This document shows, one piece after another, positions 16,487-25,223 of a stretch of DNA of 64,000 nucleotides (positions are counted from its first letter, which is position 1; every line of letters begins with the position of its first letter). This stretch comes from Propionigenium maris DSM 9537 (GTDB lineage Bacteria; Fusobacteriota; Fusobacteriia; Fusobacteriales; Fusobacteriaceae): contig NZ_BSDY01000002.1 in the NCBI RefSeq assembly GCF_027925155.1, positions 1-64,000 on the forward strand, in the 5' to 3' direction. A program made the position numbers and the translations under genes. The notes beneath the pieces were generated by a model. It searched no databases. It was not told the origin of the DNA and worked only from the letters and a program-made list of their open reading frames with translations.

Positions 16487-17951
16487 AACCCTCTCCTTTT
16501 ATTGCCTCTACCACTCCCTCAGCAGTGTATCTTTTCGCCTCTATATCCACTGTTATTCCATACTTCCTCATAGCTTCCGATGTTACAGGTCCTATGGAAG
16601 CATACTTTACTCCCTCTGTCCCTGCAAGGTCTCCTCCTAGAGATTCCATATATGCATCTACAGTAGATGAACTTAGGAAGGTTACATAGTCCACACCCTT
16701 GAGCTTAGATACTACTTCCTCTCTAGGGTGCACTACCTTCCTTGTGCAGTAAGCTGTTACCTTGCTGTAGCTTCTTCCATGCTTGGTATTCCACTTCTCT
16801 ATATCCACTGGAGAGATATCTGAAGTTACCAGAAGAACCCTGTCTCCCTCCTGAGTAAACTCAACGCTGCCAGCTACAAGCTCATCCACAAGGTACTTCT
16901 CAGGTACAAAATCTACGCCTATTCTGTACTCCTTAAGAGCCTCCAGGGTCTTAACTCCCACAGCTCCGATCTTCACACTTCCAAGTCTTCTGATATCATC
17001 TATATTGTTAAAGAAGGATCTTACTCCATTGGCCGAGTTAAATAGAAGCCCTGTGAATTCCCCTATCTCCTCATAGTTGTAATCCTTCATCCTGTCCTCT
17101 ATCTCTATTAGGGGAAGCTCAACAGCCTCTCCTCCCCTTCTGTCTATCATCTCAGACATGGCACCAGCCTGTCTTCTGTCCCTTGTTACCATGATCTTTC
17201 TTCCCTGAAGCTCCAGGTCCTCAAACCACTTGAAGTCCCTTCTCTGGTTTACAACATCTCCGATTATGATTATTGCAGGGGGAACTACCTTGTTCTCTGC
17301 AGCCACCTCACAGATATTTTCAAGGGTACCAGTTACGATCCTCTGCTTAGAGGTACTTCCCTTCTCTATAAGGGCAACTGGGGTATCTGCTCTCTTTCCG
17401 TTATCTAATAGGTCTCCTGCAATCCTTCCCAGGTTTTTTACACCCATAAGGAAGATCAGTGTTCCCTCAAGCTTTGCTATGGCATCAAAGTTGTGCCACT
17501 TCCCGTTTTTCTCCGTATGTCCTGTGAATACGTGGAAGGACTTGGATACTCCCCTGTGAGTAACTGGTATTCCAGCATAGGCAGGCACCGAGATGGAAGA
17601 TGTTATCCCTGGAACCTCCTCAAACTTTATATTGTTTTTAACCAGTTCAAGGATCTCCTCTCCCCCTCTTCCGAATACAAAGGGATCTCCTCCCTTAAGC
17701 CTCGTTACAACCTTACCTTCAAGAGCCTTCTCCACAAGGGTTCTGTTTATCTCATCCTGGATTACTCCCCCCTCGGTATTTCCCTTACCCAGGTAGATAA
17801 GTTCACATCCCTCCTTGGCAAGGGAGAGGATTCTGCTGTTTACCAGTCTGTCATACACTATTACATCTGCTTCCTCTACACACCTTTTTGCTTTTAAGGT
17901 AAGGAGCTCCATATCTCCAGGTCCTGCTCCCACAATATATACTCTAGCCAT
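16476..17951 (-). CDS. cobA-hemD: Fused uroporphyrinogen-III methyltransferase and uroporphyrinogen-III synthase
   Basis: 491 residues with two domains. Residues 1 to about 240 are the SAM-dependent methyltransferase that makes precorrin-2: VGAGPGDMELLTLKA, VTRLKGGDPFVFGRGGEE and PGITSSISVPAYAGIP. Residues from about 250 on are HemD, which closes hydroxymethylbilane into uroporphyrinogen III, starting GRKIMVTRDRRQAGAMSEMI and with VTFLSSSTVDAY late. The fusion is known in Firmicutes and Fusobacteria. It overlaps hemC by eight bases upstream and hemB downstream. Confidence 0.96.
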   Translation of the reverse strand: MARVYIVGAGPGDMELLTLKAKRCVEEADVIVYDRLVNSRILSLAKEGCELIYLGKGNTEGGVIQDEINRTLVEKALEGKVVTRLKGGDPFVFGRGGEEILELVKNNIKFEEVPGITSSISVPAYAGIPVTHRGVSKSFHVFTGHTEKNGKWHNFDAIAKLEGTLIFLMGVKNLGRIAGDLLDNGKRADTPVALIEKGSTSKQRIVTGTLENICEVAAENKVVPPAIIIIGDVVNQRRDFKWFEDLELQGRKIMVTRDRRQAGAMSEMIDRRGGEAVELPLIEIEDRMKDYNYEEIGEFTGLLFNSANGVRSFFNNIDDIRRLGSVKIGAVGVKTLEALKEYRIGVDFVPEKYLVDELVAGSVEFTQEGDRVLLVTSDISPVDIEKWNTKHGRSYSKVTAYCTRKVVHPREEVVSKLKGVDYVTFLSSSTVDAYMESLGGDLAGTEGVKYASIGPVTSEAMRKYGITVDIEAKRYTAEGVVEAIKGEGYAI

Positions 17952-18843
17952 TGTACTGCCCCCTTATCTTCTCAGCCAGTTCTCCAGCCAACTTTATTCT
18001 GTCTTCTACACTTCCCTCTATCTCATCTCTATATACCTTACCCTCATAGTAGTACATTCCCTTGAGGTTCAGCTTATCTCCAACTAGTTTACCAGCACAT
18101 CCCATTGGTGTATGGCATCCTCCATCAAATATTCTGGAAAACTCCCTCTCAGCTTCCACTACTAATCTACTCTTCTCATCGTTTAGGGTATCCAGTATCT
18201 CTCTTATTTCAGTGTTGTCCTCTCTGCACTGGATATGAAGTGATCCTTGAGCTGGTGCAGGAACAAAATCATCTATCTCAAAGATCTCTGTAGCCCTGTC
18301 CTCCATACCTGTTCTCTTAAGTCCTGCAAGAGCCAGAAGGATTCCGTCAAACTCTCCGCTGTCGAGCTTCCCAAGTCTTGTATGGATATTTCCCCTTATG
18401 GGCTTTATAGTGATGTCGCTTCTAAGCTCCTTGATGGACATAGTTCTTCTAAGGGAACTTGTTCCTATAACCGCTCCCTCTGGAAGCTCCGCCAGCTTCC
18501 TGCCGTCTCTTGTTATTAATACGTCTCTGTTGTCCTCCCTCTCAGGTATAGCACCGCAGATAAGTCCCTCTGGAGATACTGCCGGCATATCCTTCATAGA
18601 GTGTACTGCTATGTGGATGGTTCCGTCCAGAAGTTCCTTCTCTATCTCCTTGGTAAAGAGAGACTTTAGGGATGTATTGGAGTTGTTCCAGTTGGTTCTC
18701 AGATCCTTATCTCCCTTTGTTATTATCTCCTTCCACTCTACCTCTATATGGGGAAATCTTTCCCTTATCATTCCCGCCACAAGCTTTGTCTGTGCCAGTG
18801 CCAGGATACTTGCTCTAGTTCCTATTACGATCTTCTTTAACAT
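17944..18843 (-). CDS. hemC: Hydroxymethylbilane synthase
   Basis: 299 residues. Polymerises four porphobilinogens. It has IGTRASILALAQTKLVAGMI at the N-terminus, AVHSMKDMP, and IGTSSLRRTMSI with the paired arginines. The cysteine that carries the dipyrromethane cofactor is in FDGGCHTPMGC (about residue 240). It overlaps hemA upstream and cobA-hemD downstream by a few bases. Confidence 0.97.
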   Translation of the reverse strand: MLKKIVIGTRASILALAQTKLVAGMIRERFPHIEVEWKEIITKGDKDLRTNWNNSNTSLKSLFTKEIEKELLDGTIHIAVHSMKDMPAVSPEGLICGAIPEREDNRDVLITRDGRKLAELPEGAVIGTSSLRRTMSIKELRSDITIKPIRGNIHTRLGKLDSGEFDGILLALAGLKRTGMEDRATEIFEIDDFVPAPAQGSLHIQCREDNTEIREILDTLNDEKSRLVVEAEREFSRIFDGGCHTPMGCAGKLVGDKLNLKGMYYYEGKVYRDEIEGSVEDRIKLAGELAEKIRGQYNG

Positions 18844-19850
18844 ACCTTTTCCAGCTCCTCTTTGTATTTAAACCATTTTAGTAGTACCTGTATCTGCTTC
18901 TCTATAAGGTAGAGATAGTCGCTTCCTGCTCTCTCCCTGTTCTTCATATTTTCCTTGTATACCTCCCAAACCGAGTCTATATTGTGCAGCTCAGCTAGGT
19001 CATCCCTTGCCACATCCTCCTCTATATCCCTTGGGACTGCAAGGTCCAGGAAGAAACGTTTCTTGTCTCCACAGATGCCACGCTTTTCTAGCTCCTTCCT
19101 CTCAATTATTGGGTGGGGAGCTGATGTTATACTTACAACTACATCTGCTTCCTCTATTCCAGTGTATCTTTCCTCATAATCTATTACCTCTCCGCAGCCA
19201 TACTTCTCCGCCACTTCAAGGGCTCTCTCCCTGGTCCTGTTGGCCAGGGTTATCTTCTTAATTGTATCCTTCTTGATAATATTCAGTATCCCCTGGGACA
19301 GGTCTCCCACTCCCAGAATAAAGATATTTTTATCCTCTAACCTACCTACCCTCTCCCTTATAAACTTCACAGAGATAGCCTCCAGAGAAAGGGCATTCTC
19401 CGCTATCTTGCTCTTAGACCTGAACTTCTTCCCCAGCTCTATAGCCCTGTGAAATATAGTGTTTATAATTGTGGAGGAGCACTTCCTCTCCACGGAAGAG
19501 CTGTAGGACTTCTTTATCTGCGCCAGGATCTGATCCTCTCCCTTGATCACAGACTCAAGACCACATACTACTCTGAAGAGGTGATCTAGAGCATCCATCC
19601 CCTTGTAGATGTAGATGTAGTTCTTGTCTCTCAGCTTGTCCAGCAAGCTCATTATATCAAATTCACTGTCCTTGTGAATATACAATTCCTCTCTAAGACA
19701 GGTTGAAAGGCTTACATATCCCCTCAGCCTTCCCTCCTCAAAAAGATCTGCTCCTATCTGTCCCAGACCCTCCTTAAAAAATTCCTCTCTTCCCTCTATC
19801 TCCAAAGTCTTGTGAGAAACTCCCACCACATAAAAATTATCTAGCTTCAT
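18837..19850 (-). CDS. hemA: Glutamyl-tRNA reductase, short form
   Basis: 337 residues. Reduces glutamyl-tRNA to glutamate-1-semialdehyde with NADPH, the first step of the C5 pathway. The catalytic Cys is in SLSTCLREELY (about residue 50), followed by GLESVIKGEDQILAQIK and the nucleotide-binding NIFILGVGDLSQGILN. Most HemA proteins are about 400-420 residues with a long C-terminal dimerisation helix region. Here only about 45 residues follow the NADPH domain, so this region is much reduced. No precorrin-2 dehydrogenase domain is attached. Confidence 0.92.
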   Translation of the reverse strand: MKLDNFYVVGVSHKTLEIEGREEFFKEGLGQIGADLFEEGRLRGYVSLSTCLREELYIHKDSEFDIMSLLDKLRDKNYIYIYKGMDALDHLFRVVCGLESVIKGEDQILAQIKKSYSSSVERKCSSTIINTIFHRAIELGKKFRSKSKIAENALSLEAISVKFIRERVGRLEDKNIFILGVGDLSQGILNIIKKDTIKKITLANRTRERALEVAEKYGCGEVIDYEERYTGIEEADVVVSITSAPHPIIERKELEKRGICGDKKRFFLDLAVPRDIEEDVARDDLAELHNIDSVWEVYKENMKNRERAGSDYLYLIEKQIQVLLKWFKYKEELEKVC

Positions 19851-20913
19851 TCGTTACTCTCACTATCCTTTCAATAACCTGACTGTTAGTTTCCCTTCCC
19901 TTAACGGCTAACCTTATAAATTTATCCCCTAAAAATGGAAAGTTGGAAGCATCTCTTATCACCACTCCCTCATCTATCATCCTGTCTCTTAGCTCTCCAG
20001 CTGTAATACCTCCCAGGAGCTTCACTAGGATAAAGTTGGTCTCAGTTTTATAGGGCTTTATCTTGTGCCCCTCACTTAGACCACTATACATATATTCCTT
20101 TTCGCTTTCTATCCACCTCTTGGACCTCTCTATATACTCCTCATCCTCTAGTAGGACCTTAGCAGATATCTCTGCCAGGGTATTTACCGTCCACGGCTCC
20201 CTGTGAGCCTCTATCCTTTCAAGGAGCTCCATATCGTTGCATATTCCAAATCCCAGCCTTACTCCCGGGATGGCAAAGAACTTTGTAAGGGCTCTCACCA
20301 CAAATACATGCTCCTCTTCCAGGGTCGCTACGCTTTCAGTGTAGTCTCCCTCTACAAACTCTATAAAGGCCTCATCAACCATGAGCTTTGTATTGCTCTC
20401 CCTGGCTGCTGCCACTACCTCCCTCATCCTCTCAAGCTTTATAAACTTACCTGTGGGATTGTTGGGATTACACATAATGAGCAGATCGTAGTCCTTCTTT
20501 AGCTCCTCTCTGAGCCTGTCCACATCTATCTTAAAGTCCTCCGATTCAAGGAGTTTAAAGTGATCTACCTGACATCCCACTGTATTCAGAGCCCTTTCAT
20601 ATTCAGCAAAGGTAGGCATAACTATTAGCGCTTTCTTTGGATTTACAGTTTTACAGTAGAGAAATATAACCTCAGTAGCTCCATTTCCCACTACTATATT
20701 CTCCTTCTTTACACCACTGTGCTTTCCCAGGGTTTCCCTGAGCTCTATATAGTGTGGGTCTGGATATCTTTCAAAGAGCTCCCAGCTGTTAGCTACCCTC
20801 TCCTTGAGTTTTTCAGATATTCCCAGGGGGTTAATATTTGCGCTGTAATCCAGCAGATCCTTTACTCCCCTCTCTCTGGCTATCCTGTATATATTTCCTC
20901 CGTGTAAATCCAT
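19837..20913 (-). CDS. cobD: Threonine-phosphate decarboxylase CobD (class I/II aminotransferase fold)
   Basis: 358 residues. A PLP enzyme of the HisC-like fold; within a cbi operon it most likely makes (R)-1-amino-2-propanol phosphate for CbiB. It begins MDLHGGNIYRIARERG and has DYSANINPLGISEKLK, the N-terminal pattern of CobD. ENIVVGNGATEVIFLYCKT and MCNPNNPTGKF follow, and the PLP lysine is in RALTKFFAIPGVRLGFG. Histidinol-phosphate aminotransferase is the alternative, but the N-terminus and context favour CobD. It overlaps hemA by 14 bases. Confidence 0.9.
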   Translation of the reverse strand: MDLHGGNIYRIARERGVKDLLDYSANINPLGISEKLKERVANSWELFERYPDPHYIELRETLGKHSGVKKENIVVGNGATEVIFLYCKTVNPKKALIVMPTFAEYERALNTVGCQVDHFKLLESEDFKIDVDRLREELKKDYDLLIMCNPNNPTGKFIKLERMREVVAAARESNTKLMVDEAFIEFVEGDYTESVATLEEEHVFVVRALTKFFAIPGVRLGFGICNDMELLERIEAHREPWTVNTLAEISAKVLLEDEEYIERSKRWIESEKEYMYSGLSEGHKIKPYKTETNFILVKLLGGITAGELRDRMIDEGVVIRDASNFPFLGDKFIRLAVKGRETNSQVIERIVRVTNEAR

Positions 20914-20947
20914 TACCTGGCCTCCTAAATATTTAAATAAACTCTCT

Positions 20948-21718
20948 CTAAACTCTATCCCTTTTTTTCTGCCCTGGCAAGGACAGGTGGCGCCAAACTT
21001 CCCTTAAAAGTTCCTCTATCTCATAGATAACCCTTTCAAACTTCACCTCTGGCCTCTCTATTATAATTAACTCCACACCCTCTAACATACAAGCCTCTAC
21101 CTTTTCAGCTTCGCCGCCCTCTGCTCCACTCTCCTTGGTAATGAGATACCTTATATCGTAGTTTCTCAGGATTCCTCTGTTAAATTCCGTGGTAAAGGGT
21201 CCCTGCAGCCCCAGAATATTCTTGGGGGATATCCCCTCATCTATGGCCTTCCCTATAGATACCACCACTGGAAGGATCCTGAAGTAATATCTGGAAAGAT
21301 CCTCACCCTTAAACTGAGCGAGGTTATTACTCCCAGTGGTCACCAGGACATTCCCCTCTCCTCTATTAAGGTATTCCACTGCCTCCTCATAGGTTTTGAA
21401 CCTTCTTCCCTGACCATAGTCACACATCCTTCTTTCAAACCTTATGTGGGGAATTCCAGCTTCTCTGCAGGCCTCTATGGAGTTTTCGCTTACCTCTACA
21501 GCATAGGGGTGGGTTGAATCTATAACCAGATCTATCCCTCTCTTATCTATAAACTCCACCATCTCTAGATGGTCAAAACGTCCCACTACCACCTCTATAT
21601 CGCTATATAGCTTCCTTCCGTATTCTGTGGCAACGGTAACTATATGCTTTATCCCTGCTTCCCTTAAGCTGTTGGATATATCACGGGAGGTACTGGTACC
21701 TCCCACAATCCATATCAT
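20948..21718 (-). CDS. cbiJ: Cobalt-precorrin-6A reductase CbiJ
   Basis: 256 residues. Reduces cobalt-precorrin-6A with NAD(P)H. The N-terminus IWIVGGTSTSRDISNSL is the usual CbiJ/CobK nucleotide-binding start, and DLVIDSTHPYAVEVSENSIE and RYLITKESGAEGG are characteristic. It overlaps cbiH by four bases (ATGA type). Confidence 0.94.
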   Translation of the reverse strand: MIWIVGGTSTSRDISNSLREAGIKHIVTVATEYGRKLYSDIEVVVGRFDHLEMVEFIDKRGIDLVIDSTHPYAVEVSENSIEACREAGIPHIRFERRMCDYGQGRRFKTYEEAVEYLNRGEGNVLVTTGSNNLAQFKGEDLSRYYFRILPVVVSIGKAIDEGISPKNILGLQGPFTTEFNRGILRNYDIRYLITKESGAEGGEAEKVEACMLEGVELIIIERPEVKFERVIYEIEELLREVWRHLSLPGQKKRDRV

Positions 21719-22440
21719 AGCTTGTAACCCCTAGGAGTTATCATCTTCCCGTCGGTTACATAGGTCTTTGAGTTTCCTATTATTACTGTGGTAAACATAT
21801 TTATCTCTTCATTAAGCATATCCTTAAGAGTAGTCAGTACATAGTCCTGAGCTTCCCTTCCGGTATTTCTAACGATGGCCACTGGAGTCTCCTCTCCCTT
21901 GTGCTTCATCATTATCTCTCTAGCTTCTACGATCTGAGTGGTTCTGCTGAAGCTCTTAGGGTTGTATAGGGAGATTACAAAGTCTCCAGCTGAAGCAAGG
22001 TCCAGTCTCTTCTTGATAAGCTCCCAGTCTGTAAGAAGGTCGCTCAGACTTATAGTTGCGTGGTCGTGCATGATAGGGGCTCCCACAACCGATCCTGAAG
22101 CATTGGCAGATGTTACTCCCGGAATGATCTCCACCTCTACACCGCTTCCTGCTGCTACCTCCAGCATTATACCGGCCATTCCATATACCCCAGCATCTCC
22201 GCTGCTTATTAAGGATACTATCTTCCCATCACGAGCCAGTTTCAGGGTTTCCTCACACCTTGCAACTTCCTTCTTCATAGCTGATCTCACTAGCTCCTTA
22301 TGTGAAAACATATCCTCTACCAGACCTATATAAGTTTTATGCCCTATTAATATATCACTGTCCTCCATCGCCTTGTATGCTCTAAAGGTCATATTTTCCT
22401 TGTTTCCAGGTCCCATTCCTACTACATATATCTTTCCCAT
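21715..22440 (-). CDS. cbiH: Cobalt-precorrin-3 C17-methyltransferase CbiH
   Basis: 241 residues. A SAM-dependent methyltransferase of the tetrapyrrole methylase fold that methylates C17 with ring contraction. It has VVGMGPGNKENMTFRAYKAM, VSLISSGDAGVYGMAGIMLE and IPGVTSANASGSVVGAPIMHD. This fits CbiH/CobJ better than the other methylases. It starts one base after the cbiG stop and runs into cbiJ. Confidence 0.93.
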   Translation of the reverse strand: MGKIYVVGMGPGNKENMTFRAYKAMEDSDILIGHKTYIGLVEDMFSHKELVRSAMKKEVARCEETLKLARDGKIVSLISSGDAGVYGMAGIMLEVAAGSGVEVEIIPGVTSANASGSVVGAPIMHDHATISLSDLLTDWELIKKRLDLASAGDFVISLYNPKSFSRTTQIVEAREIMMKHKGEETPVAIVRNTGREAQDYVLTTLKDMLNEEINMFTTVIIGNSKTYVTDGKMITPRGYKL

Positions 22441-22441
22441 C

Positions 22442-23416
22442 TTAACGCGTCTCCTCTTGATATACAGATATTGTTACTCCGTTTTTTTTATGCTTCTCCA
22501 GTAAAAAGCTCCCTGCCCTTCCTGAGGCAATCTCAGCTGCTGGTGCTGATACAGCTCCTACTCCAATTGTCTTTCTTACAAACTCAGAGGTTTCAAACCT
22601 CTCCTCTATCTTAGCTATCTCATCCCTTGCCACTATCACAAGGTCTTTTTTCAGTATTTCAGAGAGCTCCAGAAGCCCCTTCTCATCCGCCTTGATATCC
22701 ACCGTGGCAAGTAACCTCACACTCTTCATGTGAAGGTCCAGACCGTCAAAGACCTCCTTCAGGGTTTCCATGATCTCCCTGCAGGGAGTATCCCTTCTGC
22801 ATCCTATTCCCACCACTATGTTTTCTGGGATTATCTGGGAGATCTCCACTGTTTTCCTGTTAGATACCACTACCACCCCGGCAGGGTTGGGTCCTCCAAT
22901 ATTTTCAGGTACCTTCAGTTCCACCCTCTCACCGGCAACGATGAGGCTTGTCACCCTTTTAGCCGATTCCAGACTCTCCAGCTTTGCTCCCATCTCCATG
23001 GCTATGGTGTCCACCGCTATCTTCCCCGATACATCTGAGGCTGTGGATACCACAGGAACTGCTTTTGTCAGCTCTGCCACCCTCTGGGCTCCCTCATTGG
23101 CTCCTCCTAGGTGCCCTGAGAGAAGGGAGGTTACAAAGTTTCCTCCCTCATCCATAACCAGAACCCCTGGGTCTACATCCTTAGACTTGATTAGGGGAGC
23201 TATACTCCTCACCACTATTCCACTGGCCATTATAAAGAGAAGCATATCATATTTATAAAATATCTCTTCTACTCCCTTTTTGAAACCATCCTTCATAGAG
23301 ATGGCTCCCTCCCTGTGAAATTTAGGGATGGTGTAGATATCAGCCCCGAGCTTTGATTCTATCTCCAGACCCCTCTCTACACCCTTTTTAGTTACACTTA
23401 TAATAGCCCACTTCAT
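22442..23416 (-). CDS. cbiG: Cobalt-precorrin-5A hydrolase CbiG
   Basis: About 324 residues. Opens the lactone ring of cobalt-precorrin-5A, releasing acetaldehyde. The start is set at 23416, where AAGGGAGAAATT precedes ATG; an upstream in-frame ATG (23494) would read through a repeat element. FIMASGIVVRSIAPLIKSKD and VLVMDEGGNFVTSLLSGHLGG are the CbiG N-domain marks, and IVVGIGCRRDTP starts the C-domain. A 300-base repeat separates it from cbiF, the only large gap in the operon. Confidence 0.95.
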   Translation of the reverse strand: MKWAIISVTKKGVERGLEIESKLGADIYTIPKFHREGAISMKDGFKKGVEEIFYKYDMLLFIMASGIVVRSIAPLIKSKDVDPGVLVMDEGGNFVTSLLSGHLGGANEGAQRVAELTKAVPVVSTASDVSGKIAVDTIAMEMGAKLESLESAKRVTSLIVAGERVELKVPENIGGPNPAGVVVVSNRKTVEISQIIPENIVVGIGCRRDTPCREIMETLKEVFDGLDLHMKSVRLLATVDIKADEKGLLELSEILKKDLVIVARDEIAKIEERFETSEFVRKTIGVGAVSAPAAEIASGRAGSFLLEKHKKNGVTISVYQEETR

Positions 23417-23464
23417 AATTTCTCCCTTTCCTGAGAAGCTTCCCAAGTTAAGTTTATTTTTTAA

Positions 23465-23763
23465 TAGCGGCTGTAGATAGCCGTCAAACTTCACAACATC
23501 CTTTACTTCGTTTCGTCCTCTTCTCCGGTTTCATTCAGAGCCTCCATAAGAAACGAGAACTTGTGAGAAATAAGAAGCTCTTTCTGAGCAACTATATTTC
23601 TCCACAACGTAATTTAGGAATTACGTTGATAAACTAATGAAACAACGTTAAATTCCTTTAACGTTGCGGAAAAGTATAATAATTTAAAATTATTTACTTT
23701 TCACGAGGCAATTATCGTAAGCCTTGATTTTTTAGGTACCTTTTGTATCAAGACAAAAGGTAC
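23465..23763 (+). repeat. Structured repeat, copy A (solo arm, inside the cob operon)
   Basis: It fills the 353-base gap between cbiG and cbiF. It begins with hairpin CGGCT...AGCCG (about 23467-23483), has arms CGTTTC and GAAACG, and ends with the family's terminal hairpin: GGTACCTTTTGT (23735-23746), loop ATCAAG, ACAAAAGGTAC (23753-23763). GCCTTGAT (23721-23728) just before the hairpin can pair with ATCAAG in its loop. An inner pair of palindromes around AACGTAATT...AATTACGTT is private to this copy. No opposite arm is present. Written in + orientation it matches the right arms of copies B and C; the operon transcribes its complement. Confidence 0.75.
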
Positions 23764-23769
23764 AAAATC

Positions 23770-24525
23770 TTATATCCCCTTTCTATACTCGTGGGTAAAG
23801 TGCTTGTCATATAGCTTCGACTTTGAGTACTCATCTCCCATAAATCTTCCCACTAGGATCTGGGCTGTCTTTGTAATATCAGCTTCCCTTACTCTCTCTG
23901 CAATGTTTGCAAGGGTCCCCTCTACTATCTTCTGGTCCTCCCATGTAGCTCTCTGAACTACAGCTATTGGAGTATCTGCCTCATAGTGAGTCAGAAGCTG
24001 ATCCACTACTTTGTCTATCATCTGTACAGACAGGAAGATCGCCATGGATGTCTTATGAGATGCCAGAAGCTCAAGCTTTTCAAGCTCAGGTACTGGGGTT
24101 CTTCCCTCCATTCTTGTACAGATCACCGTCTGAGCCACATCTGGAAGGGTAAACTCCTTCTTTATAGCTGCTGCTGATGCCAGGAATGAGCTTACTCCAG
24201 GGATTACATCAAACTCTATATTATGGGATGCCAGTATATCCATCTGCTCCCTGTGAGCACCATAGATAGCCGGGTCTCCAGTATGTACCCTTGCAACCAT
24301 CTTACCCTCTCTCACTGCCTTTACAGTTACCTCTATTACCTCGTCCAGGTTCATCCCTGCACTGTTATATACCTCTGCCCCTTCCTTGTGACACTCTATT
24401 ACCTGCCTCGGTACCAGTGAGCCTGCATAGATTATTACATCTGCTTCCTTTACAAGTCTCTGCCCTTTAACTGTTATTAATTCTGGATCCCCAGGTCCTG
24501 CTCCTATGAAGTATACTTTTGCCAT
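23770..24525 (-). CDS. cbiF: Cobalt-precorrin-4 C11-methyltransferase CbiF
   Basis: 251 residues. It has VYFIGAGPGDPELITVKGQRL, VARVHTGDPAIYGAHREQMD and FDVIPGVSSFLASAAAIKKE, the pattern of CbiF/CobM. It adds the C11 methyl in the anaerobic route. It overlaps cbiL by 22 bases upstream. Its stop codon is followed after six bases by the end hairpin of repeat copy A. Confidence 0.95.
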   Translation of the reverse strand: MAKVYFIGAGPGDPELITVKGQRLVKEADVIIYAGSLVPRQVIECHKEGAEVYNSAGMNLDEVIEVTVKAVREGKMVARVHTGDPAIYGAHREQMDILASHNIEFDVIPGVSSFLASAAAIKKEFTLPDVAQTVICTRMEGRTPVPELEKLELLASHKTSMAIFLSVQMIDKVVDQLLTHYEADTPIAVVQRATWEDQKIVEGTLANIAERVREADITKTAQILVGRFMGDEYSKSKLYDKHFTHEYRKGI

Positions 24526-25223
24526 TGCTTTACCCCGCCTTTTTTTAATAGTATTGTTGAGAAGTATGAGATATCATCCCTTGTTATATCCTCTAGGTTA
24601 TAGAAGATCTTTTCGCTTTCCTTCCCACAGTTAGAGATAAGTACTACATTCTCCATATTTCCAGTGTTTCTGAAAGCTTCCTTTAACCTCTCAAGGTTTC
24701 TTGTAACCTTCATGAAGATTATATTGTCAGCTGTCTCTATCTCATTTACGATATCTGTGTCCTTGGATACAGGTACTATCTTAAGAGTTTCATCTCCCAT
24801 TACAAGGGGAGTGTTTAATCTTGAAGTTACAGATGCAAAGGATGTTATTCCCGGAATAGATTCAACCTCTATCTTCTTCTCCAGAAGCTCCATCACGTAT
24901 ACAAAGGTACTGAAGGTCATAGGATCTCCAATTGTGATAAAGGACATAGTCTTTCCTTCCTCTACACACTTATTTACAATCTTAGCATACTCTATTCTGT
25001 CGTCTTCCCTTGTCTTGTCGTCATCCACAGTGGTGAAATCTACAAATACCTTCTCTATATCGTCCTTCATATATCTCTTAGCTATCTCAAAGGCTGTACT
25101 ATAGTTTTTAGTGTTTGCTCTTGGCAGGATTACTACATCTGATTCCTCCAACGCTCTCACTGCCTTTACTGTCATTAACTCAGGGTCTCCTACCCCTACT
25201 CCGATTCCATATAGTTTAGCCAT
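24504..25223 (-). CDS. cbiL: Cobalt-precorrin-2 C20-methyltransferase CbiL
   Basis: 239 residues. It has LYGIGVGVGDPELMTVKAVRAL, MSFITIGDPMTFSTFVYVME and IESIPGITSFASVTSRLNTPL, which identify the C20 methylase (CbiL/CobI). It acts directly on cobalt-precorrin-2, the product after CbiK. It overlaps cbiT by eight bases. Confidence 0.95.
   Translation of the reverse strand: MAKLYGIGVGVGDPELMTVKAVRALEESDVVILPRANTKNYSTAFEIAKRYMKDDIEKVFVDFTTVDDDKTREDDRIEYAKIVNKCVEEGKTMSFITIGDPMTFSTFVYVMELLEKKIEVESIPGITSFASVTSRLNTPLVMGDETLKIVPVSKDTDIVNEIETADNIIFMKVTRNLERLKEAFRNTGNMENVVLISNCGKESEKIFYNLEDITRDDISYFSTILLKKGGVKQWQKYTS

Noticed and set aside
23417..23494. Longer N-terminus for CbiG
   Set aside because: The extra 26 residues come from repeat A and do not resemble CbiG; a good ribosome site precedes the ATG at 23416.
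23465..23763. CRISPR array or group II intron at the cbiF-cbiG gap
   Set aside because: There are no regularly spaced direct repeats, no reverse transcriptase frame and no domain V-like hairpin; homology is to the other dispersed repeats.
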